This document shows, one piece after another, positions 53,930 through 62,549 of a DNA stretch of 64,000 nt. The notes beneath the pieces are model-generated. The model saw only the letters and a list, made by a program, of their open reading frames with translations, did not search any database and had not been told where the DNA came from. A program made the position numbers and the translations under genes. How positions within the stretch are numbered: position 1 is the stretch's first letter; every line of letters starts with the position of its first letter. This stretch comes from Janthinobacterium lividum PAMC 25724 (GTDB taxonomy: Bacteria > Pseudomonadota > Gammaproteobacteria > Burkholderiales > Burkholderiaceae_D): assembly GCA_000242815.2 (NCBI GenBank), contig AHHB01000019.1, positions 62,001 through 126,000 on the forward strand, written 5' to 3'.

Positions 53930-56698
53930 TTAGAACGTGTAACGGCCGCCCAGTGTGAAGTAACGGCCCACTGCACCCGATTGGTGCAGCGATGGGTTGT
54001 AGTTGATACGACCGTAGGTTTGCACGTCCAGCGGTGCCATCTTGTCGAACAGGTTGGTGATCGACGCGGTGAGCTCCCATTGTTTCGTGACATTCCACTT
54101 GGCAAACAGATCCGTGGTGATGAACGAAGCGATACGGCAGTTTTTGTACGGCACGTCATTGGCATCGACGTCCAGGCAGTCGCCTTTGACATCATTCTTG
54201 TTGCTGATGCTGCTGACGTAGTTCATGTTAGCAGTGACGTTGACCGGACCTTGATCCCAGCCCAGGGTCAGGCGGACTTTTGTCTTCGGGGTACCGCCGT
54301 TACCGGACAGGTTGGTGTCGCCGTGGGTGCCGGCAAATTCCAGTACCGTGCCATCGGCGTTGGTGCGCGTGAACTCTTTCATATACGTGAGCGTTACGCC
54401 AGAGTTGAAACGACCGTACTCGCCAGCGTTGTACTTGCCGCGCAGATCCAGGTCGATACCCGAAGTCTTGGTTTTACCCGCGTTCAGGTAAGGCGCTTTA
54501 ACCATCAGGATCGGACCAGCCAGGCCTGGGAAGTTGCTCGTAGGTTCGCCACGCACGATGACCGCATCTGGATAGCCAGCTGGATTGGCAACTACTGCGC
54601 CAGGGTCGGAGCCGTTGATCTCGCCATCACGCACGATTTTCCACCAGTCGATCGACAGGCTGATGTTTTTGATCGGTTCCAGCACCAGACCCAAGCTGTA
54701 GCTCTTCGAGGTTTCTGGCTTGATGTTTTTATTGCCGATCGTGATCGCGCCAACTTGTTGCGACGAGCAATCGATAGGTAATTTCGTCACGGCGCAACGT
54801 ACCGGATCGCTGGCAATATTGGTAAACGCTGCAACGGCGCTGTTGCCGTTCTCTGCTGCGCTAGGAGCGCGGAAGCCCTCTGCGTAAGTACCGCGGAAGG
54901 CCACTGCCGAAGCTGGCGTGAACTTGAAACCGACTTTTGGCGTCGTCGAACGGCCGTAATCCGAGTAATCATCTGTGCGCAGCGCGAATTGCAGCTCCAG
55001 TTCTTTCATGACTGGTGCAGCGAGCTCGGCGTACAGGGCCTTGACATTGCGCGAACCTTGTGAGGCGGAATAGCCCAGACCAACGATATCGTTGATGTCG
55101 GTATATGGCGTCGATTGGCTGTTCGTTTCTTCCTTGCGGTATTCGGCGCCCAAAGCGAGGCCTACCGTGCCGCCTGGCAATTGGAACAGTTCGCGTGAAG
55201 CCTTGAAGTCCAGCGAGGTGCTCTTCGTCGTGCCCGAGTTGTTCAGCGTAGGCGATACCAGTGCCAGTACTTCAGGGCTGTTGGTCACGCCCTTGCCTAT
55301 GCGGAAGGTGCCGTTGTTCAGCGCCGTGCGCAAAGCGCTAGAACGGTAGTAGCCGTTTTGCGTGCGGTCGGTTTTACTTTCTGCATACATCAGGCCTGTA
55401 TCGTAATCCCAGTTGGCATACGTACCCTTGACGCCAGCCAGGACACGGGTAACGGTCGTTTCCAGGTTAGACACGCGTGGACGCGACGCATCGACCCAAC
55501 GCGGACGGGCAGCGACACCCAGGATGTTGTCCGGGTGGTTAGCCGGCATCAGCAGCTGATTCGGTCCAGTGCCGGTGTTGTTGACGCGGGCATTGATAAG
55601 GTCAAAGCCGGCGCCGGTCAGGCCGGATGGGGTGGTGTAGGTGTCTGCCTTCGACTTGAAGATGCCCACTTCCGTGTAGCCTTGCGCATCAGCGCCCAGC
55701 GCCAGGGTGCCGCGCATGAACAGGTTAACGTTTTCGGTTTTAGGCTGGACGGTCGCGAACTGGACCGGATCCCACAGGCAACCGCCGCGCGAATTGTCGT
55801 TTGCGCTGCCACCGGTGGGATCGAGGTTAATCGGGTCGCACGAGCCTGGCAAGTTGGTCACGTTGCCGGCAGGACCACCAGCGGCGTTGACTGGACGCAG
55901 GGTGCCCAGGAAGGAGCTGCCGCCGCCATTGCCGGCGGTCGTCTGGCCGGCGCGCTGATCGCGGCCGCCCCATGGACGGGCATCGGCCTGACCGATCCAC
56001 TTGTCGCGGTTGCTTTGCTTGATTTCGCCCGATTTTTTCGCATCGATCGTGGCGAAAACGTTGAATTTGTCGGTGTCCATGTCGCCGAAGCCGATGGCAC
56101 CGGAGATGCTGGTGACGGTGCCGTCACCGTGGCCGCTCTGGCCGACGTTGGCGGAGATGGTCTTGCCGACGTAGTTTTGACGCAAGATGATGTTGACTAC
56201 ACCGGCGATCGCATCGGAACCGTAAATGGCGGAGGCGCCGTCTTTCAGGATGTCGATGCGGTCCACGGCGTCGAGGGGAATCGAGTTCAAGTCGACGAAG
56301 CTGCGCTGACCGTCGTCGCCGAAGCCGTATGGCGCCGTGCGGCGGCCATTGATCAGCACCAGGGTCGAGCTGACGCTCAAACCGCGAAGCGAAACGCCCG
56401 AGGCGCTACCTGCGAAACCGCTGGTGAAGGAACCACTCACACTGCCGTTGTTGTCGGCAGAGATGCTGCGCACGACGTCGGCGATCGACGCCTTACCGGT
56501 TTGTTCGATATCTTTGCGGCTCAGCGTTTGAATGACCGAAATCGTCTCGGCTTCTGCACGTTTGATGCTGGAACCGGTAACTTCGACTTTTTGAATGTTA
56601 CCGCCCGTTGTTTGCGCATTAGCCATGTGCATACCGAATGCGATCGTACCGATAAACATCAAACGGATAGACCGCGACAATCCTGTTTCCACCATCAT
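53930..56698 (-). CDS. TonB-dependent receptor, large type
   Basis: This 922-aa protein starts at ATG 56698, with GAGGAG 7 nt upstream; a GTG at 56713 would add five residues. It has a signal peptide ending near MANAQ. The N-terminal motif VEVTGSSIKRAEAETISVIQ and the plug (VSLRGLSVSSTLVLINGRRT, DRIDILKDGASAIYGSDAIAGVVNIIL) are followed by a long barrel ending YFTLGGRYTF with a C-terminal Phe. These large receptors of Oxalobacteraceae and Xanthomonadaceae import oligosaccharides, peptides or cofactors. The ligand here is unknown and no transporter genes are adjacent. Confidence 0.95.
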   Translation of the reverse strand: MMVETGLSRSIRLMFIGTIAFGMHMANAQTTGGNIQKVEVTGSSIKRAEAETISVIQTLSRKDIEQTGKASIADVVRSISADNNGSVSGSFTSGFAGSASGVSLRGLSVSSTLVLINGRRTAPYGFGDDGQRSFVDLNSIPLDAVDRIDILKDGASAIYGSDAIAGVVNIILRQNYVGKTISANVGQSGHGDGTVTSISGAIGFGDMDTDKFNVFATIDAKKSGEIKQSNRDKWIGQADARPWGGRDQRAGQTTAGNGGGSSFLGTLRPVNAAGGPAGNVTNLPGSCDPINLDPTGGSANDNSRGGCLWDPVQFATVQPKTENVNLFMRGTLALGADAQGYTEVGIFKSKADTYTTPSGLTGAGFDLINARVNNTGTGPNQLLMPANHPDNILGVAARPRWVDASRPRVSNLETTVTRVLAGVKGTYANWDYDTGLMYAESKTDRTQNGYYRSSALRTALNNGTFRIGKGVTNSPEVLALVSPTLNNSGTTKSTSLDFKASRELFQLPGGTVGLALGAEYRKEETNSQSTPYTDINDIVGLGYSASQGSRNVKALYAELAAPVMKELELQFALRTDDYSDYGRSTTPKVGFKFTPASAVAFRGTYAEGFRAPSAAENGNSAVAAFTNIASDPVRCAVTKLPIDCSSQQVGAITIGNKNIKPETSKSYSLGLVLEPIKNISLSIDWWKIVRDGEINGSDPGAVVANPAGYPDAVIVRGEPTSNFPGLAGPILMVKAPYLNAGKTKTSGIDLDLRGKYNAGEYGRFNSGVTLTYMKEFTRTNADGTVLEFAGTHGDTNLSGNGGTPKTKVRLTLGWDQGPVNVTANMNYVSSISNKNDVKGDCLDVDANDVPYKNCRIASFITTDLFAKWNVTKQWELTASITNLFDKMAPLDVQTYGRINYNPSLHQSGAVGRYFTLGGRYTF

Positions 56699-57232
56699 TG
56701 CAAAACTCCTCACTTTATGAATATGCAGCCTGACAAGCCTTGTATTGGCAAGCCCAGCGATATATATCTATTATTTTATAGATCGTCTCATGGACGGGGC
56801 ATTTGAAAATTTTGAGTATTCAAAATTTCAAGATGTTCATCAAACCATCGCAGCTACTTGCCTGTCAATTTTTATAGCTCCAGCACATATGAAAAAACAA
56901 CACATAGCATCGTTCGGTTATTTTTCTTTGCCGGAAAAAGTGTTGCCTCACTTGGGCTACAGCCCGCATTTTTGCAGGCTTGTCAAGGATGTAGTATAGT
57001 GTTTGCCTGATGATGGAAATGTTGTTTTTTTGTACTATTGCGTAGAACGATAGACGTGAGCGCCATCATGGTGCAATATTGGGGGCATGTATCAAAATCG
57101 TGCATGCTCGCATCATTTTGGTGCTTAATTGCCGCATGTTTCGGTAGGGTGTTTATTTGTATTTCGAAAAATATAATAATGGCTCCGTCATTCGATGAAT
57201 GCGCGGTTCAATTTTGTTTTCTTTTCTTATAT
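56699..57232. other. AT-rich intergenic region between TonB receptors
   Basis: This is 534 bp of lower-GC DNA upstream of the minus-strand receptor. It probably carries that receptor's promoter. Open frames here show no family features and no good ribosome binding sites. Confidence 0.45.
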
Positions 57233-57469
57233 TTATCGATAGTTGCTAAATAGTGGAAATACGTATTGCACAATTGCCGGCATTGCCGGTGCAGGGTGCG
57301 CGCGCGGAAATGCGCCGGAAAATGAAAGCGATGGAATTGGCATGCTACAACTTGTGTGCTTGTCCCAGCGGGCAGCGGCGAGTGCCGAGATTGCTTTCGG
57401 GATTGCCTGTAAGAAATAGATTGTGATTGCAATTGCGGCTAGTGGTGCTGCGCAGCTGTACTTTTTCAT
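57233..57469 (-). CDS. Small hypothetical protein with signal-like N-terminus
   Basis: This 78-aa frame begins MKKYSCAAPLAAIAITIYFLQAIPK, with a strong AGGGAGGG 4 nt before the ATG and a signal-anchor-like hydrophobic stretch. The rest has no motif I recognise. The strong RBS and N-terminus favour a real gene, but codon evidence is limited, so it is tentative. Confidence 0.4.
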   Translation of the reverse strand: MKKYSCAAPLAAIAITIYFLQAIPKAISALAAARWDKHTSCSMPIPSLSFSGAFPRAHPAPAMPAIVQYVFPLFSNYR

Positions 57470-58333
57470 GTTCCCTCCCTCAACACGCTCGCGTCCTTAG
57501 GTGTGCCCTCTTAGTGCTCGGGATGCGTAGTTCCATCGGCAGGTCGATGATGCCGGTGGCAAGCGTCGCTCTTTTTCGACGTCCGAAAACTCGCCGCCGC
57601 CAATTCCCGAAGCAAGCCGCTGAACTGACCCACCGCATGCACGGCGATTTGTTGTAGACATTTAAAGTGTTTCTGAGCAGCTCCATCGCTTTCTGCATCG
57701 AGAAGAAAGAAAGCATCGCCACCCGCAAGGTCTGCCAGTACGCCACCCCGTCGATGGCCTCGTCCCTGCCGTAATATTTGTGCGAGCTCGGCTCGGCCCT
57801 GCTGCAGGCCCCGCTTCCCCATGGCTCCATATTGGCACTGCATGCTCGCAAGCGCCTGCAGTGCGTGCCGCCGAGGAGAGTGCTTTCATTGTGTTGTTTT
57901 ATGTGAGTGCAGGCGTGAAATTATCATCTCTGATTGACGGCGTTGAAGCGCCATGATTAACTGGAAATGTACTTGTAACTCTCACATTGACAGTCGCAAG
58001 AGTTCATGAATCTGCGTTTTGCCCACTCCTATCTTTCTCCCCCCCCGGTGCCGCTTGTTGCGCACTTGCCATTTCGCTCGATCCTGTCCCGTACATCTCA
58101 AAAATCCCCGCTGTTGTAATTAAGTGTAACTTTCGTGGATAAATTTGACAATTTGTGGCCGGAAATGTTCTAGTGTATTCACTAGGCAAAATGTCCATCA
58201 TATTTTGTAAAACAAGCCGGGGGGTGAACGGCGATCCTAGCTCGGGTTACCAAGGGGTTGAACCCACAGCTCCTTGGTCAACAGTCAGTTGCATAAGAGC
58301 AAGCTGTGAGAGTAGCTTGTACGGAGAAAAAAA
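57470..58333. other. Intergenic region with possible gene remnant, and leader of the next TonB receptor
   Basis: This 864-bp stretch has a GC-rich block (57480-57890) with several overlapping minus-strand frames but no single convincing protein. It may be the remains of a decayed gene. The last 100 bp before 58334 hold an inverted repeat CCAAGG / CCTTGG and a GGAG ribosome binding site for the receptor. Confidence 0.35.
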
Positions 58334-61192
58334 TTGGTTAAGAAAATCGTATTGAAACGTAGTGTTGTTGCAGTCGCACTTACGCTGGCATCGTCCCACA
58401 TGGTAGCGATTGCGCAAGAGGTGTCCGTCGACCCCGCCGTGCAGAAGGTGCTGGTGACCGGTTCGAACATTAAACGTTCCGAAAAGGAAGGCTCTTCCCC
58501 GGTCCAGACCATTAATGCCAAGCAGATCGCCGCGACTGGCGCCAACACTGTAGCTGAGCTGTTGCACTCGATCCCCGCTTTCGGCTCGGGCTCCTCGGTT
58601 GACGTGACCGACGGCGGTTTTTCGCGCGGTGCGGCCACGGCTTCCCTGCGCGGCCTGGGTTCTTCGTCTACCCTGGTGCTGCTGAACGGGCGCCGCATCA
58701 CGGCATCGGCTTACGCTGACCCGAACCAGGGTAAATCGGCGGTCTATGACTTGAACAGCATCCCGGTTTCTGCGATTGAACGCGTTGAAGTTTTCAAGGA
58801 TGGCGCCTCGGCTGTGTACGGTTCCGATGCGATCGCCGGCGTGGTCAACTTCATTACCAAGACCAATTACACCGGTGCTGAATTGACTGCCAGCATCAGT
58901 GCCAACGATGATGGAGAGTTTGCACGTCAGAACCTCAGTGGTATCTTTGGCTTCGGCAAGGACCGTTTCAACGCTTTCGTCAGTTTCGACGTCGCCAAGC
59001 GTGACAGCACCCTGATCAAGAACGTCAACGACGTCGAAAAAGGTATGTACGCGGACATCAATGCCCGCCTGAACCCGTATTCCAGCAGCTTGAGTTCGTC
59101 GCCTTTCTTTTATGCCGAGCGTGCGCCCGGCGGCAAGAATTTCGCCAATACCTACGCTTTGCGCGCCCTGGTCAAAAATCAGCTGGATTGCCCGACCTCG
59201 CAACAGATTACGGGTGACCGTGTGACGCACAACATGAGCGCAACGGACACGCTGGTTGGCCGTACTTTCTGCAATTTCAACACCAACGATTACTCGGAAG
59301 TGCAAAGCGCAGGCAAGGATGCCAACGTGCTGTCGCGCGCCACGTACGAAATCACGCCGAGCATGACCGCTTTTGCGGAGGCTGGTTATAGCCGTTCTGA
59401 ACGTACTTATTTGCGTTCTCCAACGGCATTCCGTGGCACCTCGGCCACGACCGTCTTCCTGCTCGGTGGCGCCCCCCAGCAATTCCAGATGATTCTGCCA
59501 GTAGGCCACCCTGACAATCCTTTCCCGACCCAGCGCGCAGCAGTCGGTTACCGCGTCAGCGCGGCTGGTGGCGCAGTCAATACCAATGAAACCTACCGTT
59601 TTCTGACTGGCTTGCGCGGCACCGTCGGCGCGTGGGACTGGGAAACAGGTTTCCTGTGGAACCGCGCCGAGCGCAAGGAAGAAACGCTCGGCATGCTGTA
59701 CCGTCCGACCCTGGAAAAAGTCATGACCCAGGGGTGGACCCTGGCCAAGGTCAACGCCGATCCTAGCGTCACGCGCGATCTGACTAACCGCGGTTTCGCG
59801 CAAGTGAGTCAGATCGATGCCAAAGCCAGCTCGGCCTTCGGTCAGTTGGGCGGCGGCCAGGTAGGTGTGGCATTCGGTGCTGAATTCCGTCAAGAAAAAA
59901 TTGGCTTGACGCCAGACTTGGCAGTTCAGCGCGGCGATATCATCGGCTTGGCCAACTCGGTTGCCGACGGTCGCCGCAATGTCAGCTCCGCCTTCTTTGA
60001 AGTGCGCACGCCTTGGACCAAGAACTTCGAGACGGACTTTGCTGGCCGTTACGATAAATATCCTAACCTGAAGGGCAATTTCGTCCCGAAAGTGGGCGGT
60101 AAGCTGACGGTCAACGATCAAGTTGCTATCCGCAGCACCTACGCGGAAGGTTTCCGTGCTCCGGCGTTGACGCAAGTGTCGCCAGGCGGTGTGCAGTCAT
60201 TCTCGACGATAACGGATTCGTTGCGCTGCCCGGATGGTGTCAATCCCGTCCCCGGCGCGGACAAGAGCGATTGCGCCAAGGGCATTTCCAGCCTGTCGTC
60301 GGCAACGCCTGACCTGCGTCCTGAAAAGTCGAAGAGCTACTCGCTGGGCCTGATCCTCGCGCCGACCAAGGATATCGACGTGCTGATCGATTACTATCGC
60401 ATCAAGAAGGTTGATGAGACCGCTTTGTTCAGCGCACAGTACATGATCGACCATGCTGACCGCTACCCCGCCAACGTCGTGCGCGACAATAGCGCGGCCA
60501 ATCAACTGGTTGATGGCAGCGGCAAGCCTATCGCGAATAGTGGCCCGATTTATCAGGTCAACCGTTCGTATGTCAATCAGGGTAGCACCGAAGTGAAGGG
60601 TGTGGACGTTGAAGTCGCCTTCCGCAAATCGCTGGGCGACATGGGCCGCCTGACCGCGAACGTGAACTGGAGCTATTTGATGAGCTTCAAGCGCGCCGAG
60701 CGTCCAGGCGATGTGGCAACCGATACCGCTGGTTCTAACGGTGGTATTGCCGACTGGGCAACGTCGGTTGGCGACAATCCTAAGAATCGTGGCAGTGCAT
60801 CGGTCAATTGGACGCGTGGTGATCACTCGCTGACCACTTCGGTTGATTTCGTCGGTCCGGTATCGTTGCTGCGTCGCAGCGACAATGATGTGACCTACGA
60901 TAAGCCTTACTGCCAGTATGGCTCTGGACAGCCATCGACCGCGTATCAACTGGGCGGCTTGCCGAAGTTCAGCAACTACATCACGAACTGCGACGTGAAG
61001 AGCTGGACCACGACCAATCTGGCCTATTCGTATACGGGCTTCAAGGATTTGACGTTGTCGTTCAATATCAAGAACGTTTTTGATATCAAGGCGCCATACG
61101 ATCCGCGTTACGCAACGGAAGGCTTCAACACCCAGTTGCACAACGGTCAAGGCCGTTACTTCCGCGTCAGCGCCAACTACCACTTCATGTAA
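58334..61192 (+). CDS. TonB-dependent receptor, large type
   Basis: This 952-aa protein starts at TTG 58334 (MVKKIVLKRSVVAVALTLA), with GGAG upstream and a signal peptide ending near AIAQ. The plug shows VLVTGSNIKRSEKEGSSPVQTI, ASLRGLGSSSTLVLLNGRRI and VEVFKDGASAVYGSDAIAGVVNFI. The barrel ends RVSANYHFM. It resembles the receptors at 53930 and 62550 but is clearly distinct, so these are paralogues rather than a recent duplication. Substrate is unknown. Confidence 0.95.
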   Translation: MVKKIVLKRSVVAVALTLASSHMVAIAQEVSVDPAVQKVLVTGSNIKRSEKEGSSPVQTINAKQIAATGANTVAELLHSIPAFGSGSSVDVTDGGFSRGAATASLRGLGSSSTLVLLNGRRITASAYADPNQGKSAVYDLNSIPVSAIERVEVFKDGASAVYGSDAIAGVVNFITKTNYTGAELTASISANDDGEFARQNLSGIFGFGKDRFNAFVSFDVAKRDSTLIKNVNDVEKGMYADINARLNPYSSSLSSSPFFYAERAPGGKNFANTYALRALVKNQLDCPTSQQITGDRVTHNMSATDTLVGRTFCNFNTNDYSEVQSAGKDANVLSRATYEITPSMTAFAEAGYSRSERTYLRSPTAFRGTSATTVFLLGGAPQQFQMILPVGHPDNPFPTQRAAVGYRVSAAGGAVNTNETYRFLTGLRGTVGAWDWETGFLWNRAERKEETLGMLYRPTLEKVMTQGWTLAKVNADPSVTRDLTNRGFAQVSQIDAKASSAFGQLGGGQVGVAFGAEFRQEKIGLTPDLAVQRGDIIGLANSVADGRRNVSSAFFEVRTPWTKNFETDFAGRYDKYPNLKGNFVPKVGGKLTVNDQVAIRSTYAEGFRAPALTQVSPGGVQSFSTITDSLRCPDGVNPVPGADKSDCAKGISSLSSATPDLRPEKSKSYSLGLILAPTKDIDVLIDYYRIKKVDETALFSAQYMIDHADRYPANVVRDNSAANQLVDGSGKPIANSGPIYQVNRSYVNQGSTEVKGVDVEVAFRKSLGDMGRLTANVNWSYLMSFKRAERPGDVATDTAGSNGGIADWATSVGDNPKNRGSASVNWTRGDHSLTTSVDFVGPVSLLRRSDNDVTYDKPYCQYGSGQPSTAYQLGGLPKFSNYITNCDVKSWTTTNLAYSYTGFKDLTLSFNIKNVFDIKAPYDPRYATEGFNTQLHNGQGRYFRVSANYHFM

Positions 61193-61242
61193 TCAGTACA
61201 TGCCGGCGTGTCCGCACGCTGGCAGACCTGCATGTCTGGCAT

Positions 61243-61276
61243 AAAAAAGCCACCCGGTATTTTTGGGTGGCTTTTT
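61243..61276 (+). terminator. Bidirectional terminator between the TonB receptor and rsmE
   Basis: A perfect 12-bp stem AAAAAGCCACCC / GGGTGGCTTTTT lies between convergent genes. Confidence 0.9.
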
Positions 61277-61298
61277 CATGATGGCGTCGCTGGGTGGG

Positions 61299-62024
61299 CT
61301 ACATCGCGCCCCACAAGGCGCTCAGCGTCGCCAGTGCCGTCAGGCCCGCCGTTTCTGTGCGCAGGATGCGTGGTCCCATCGCCAAGCCGATGGCGCCGGC
61401 GGCCAGCGCCGCTTTTTCTTCCGCTTCCGAAAACCCGCCTTCCGGCCCCACCATCACGGTGATCGCTTGCGGCGGCTGGTGGCGCGCCCAGTCGGCCAGC
61501 GACTGCTCCGCGCGCGGCGTCAAAATAATGCGTTTATGCAAATCTTGCTGGCTGCTCCAGCTATTAAAGTCTTGCAATGGCGCCAGCTGTGCCAGGCGGT
61601 TGCGCCCGCATTGTTCCGAAGCGGAAACGATGATGCCTTGCCAATGCGCGAGTTTTTTCTCGGCCCGCTCGGCCGATAAGCGCACCACGCAGCGCTGCGC
61701 CGCCAGCGGGACGATGCCGGCCGCGCCCAGTTCGATGGCTTTTTCGATGATCCAGTCCATTTTTGATGCTTCCGGCAGCGCTTGCGCCAAGGTCACGGCA
61801 TACGGCAGTTCCGCTTCGCGCGCCACGTGCGCCTGTACTTCAGCCGTTACGCTGCGTTTGGCCACTGTTACCAGGCTGGCCTGCACTTCGCCGCCTTCGC
61901 CATTGAACAGGGTGATGATGTCGCCTGGCGCCAGACGCACGACCTGGATGTGGTGAGCGACGGCGTCGGGCAGAGCGATAGTGGCGCCTATGGCGAGTGG
62001 CTGGGGACAGAAAAAACGCGGCAT
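61299..62024 (-). CDS. rsmE: 16S rRNA (uracil1498-N3)-methyltransferase
   Basis: This 241-aa SPOUT methyltransferase has an N-terminal PUA-like domain (MPRFFCPQPLAIGATIALPDAVAHHIQVVRL). The C-terminal trefoil knot contains KMDWIIEKAIELGAAGIVPL, the SEQCGR motif (SASEQCGRNRLAQL), MVGPEGGFSEAEE and the SAM-binding LGPRILRTETAG-type MGPRILRTETAGLTAL. It methylates U1498 in the 30S subunit. Length and motifs are standard. Confidence 0.96.
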   Translation of the reverse strand: MPRFFCPQPLAIGATIALPDAVAHHIQVVRLAPGDIITLFNGEGGEVQASLVTVAKRSVTAEVQAHVAREAELPYAVTLAQALPEASKMDWIIEKAIELGAAGIVPLAAQRCVVRLSAERAEKKLAHWQGIIVSASEQCGRNRLAQLAPLQDFNSWSSQQDLHKRIILTPRAEQSLADWARHQPPQAITVMVGPEGGFSEAEEKAALAAGAIGLAMGPRILRTETAGLTALATLSALWGAM

Positions 62025-62549
62025 GCAACATCCTGGCGGAGAGAAATAATGGGAGGTGCCGCGCCGCGCGCTGGTGGGGGCACGCGGCTGCGACTCGAGG
62101 GTGCAATTTTAGTGCCGCTGCGCGCGGCCGGGTGAAATTCTTGCCGCTGGGCTTGCGTGCGGCGCATCCGGGGCGGGAAATCGCATGGAGATAATAAGTT
62201 GGATAAAAATGAAATGTTGTTTTTTGATCTCATAAACCATTGCATTATTGACAGTGATGCTTTTGGCGTGGTTTTATGACTATACAAGTTGTGTTGAACG
62301 ACATCAATTGTTTCCGGCAATCTCGTCCGTGATGTGATTCGGTATGTTTTTGGGAGACGCCGCACGTTTTAATGCCTGGGCCTATGGCCCTAGGCGCGTT
62401 GCGACCAGCTTAAGTTGTTTGGAAAAGCATCACACTGTAGCGGGAGGGCCTTGCAGTTTTTTGCAAGTCTATGAGAGATTTAAGCGATTATAAAAATACA
62501 AACTAACCGCTTATCAAGTGACACCAGAGATCATTAAAAGGAATAAGTT
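62025..62549. other. Intergenic promoter region of the last TonB receptor
   Basis: This 525-bp region has no supported gene. DNA from 62170 on is AT-rich (ATGGAGATAATAAGTTGG, TATAAAAATACAAAC near 62490) and should contain the promoter of the receptor starting at 62550. Confidence 0.45.

Noticed and set aside
58247-60175. Long minus-strand frame opposite the second large TonB receptor
   Set aside because: Shadow of a well-supported receptor; no domain seen.
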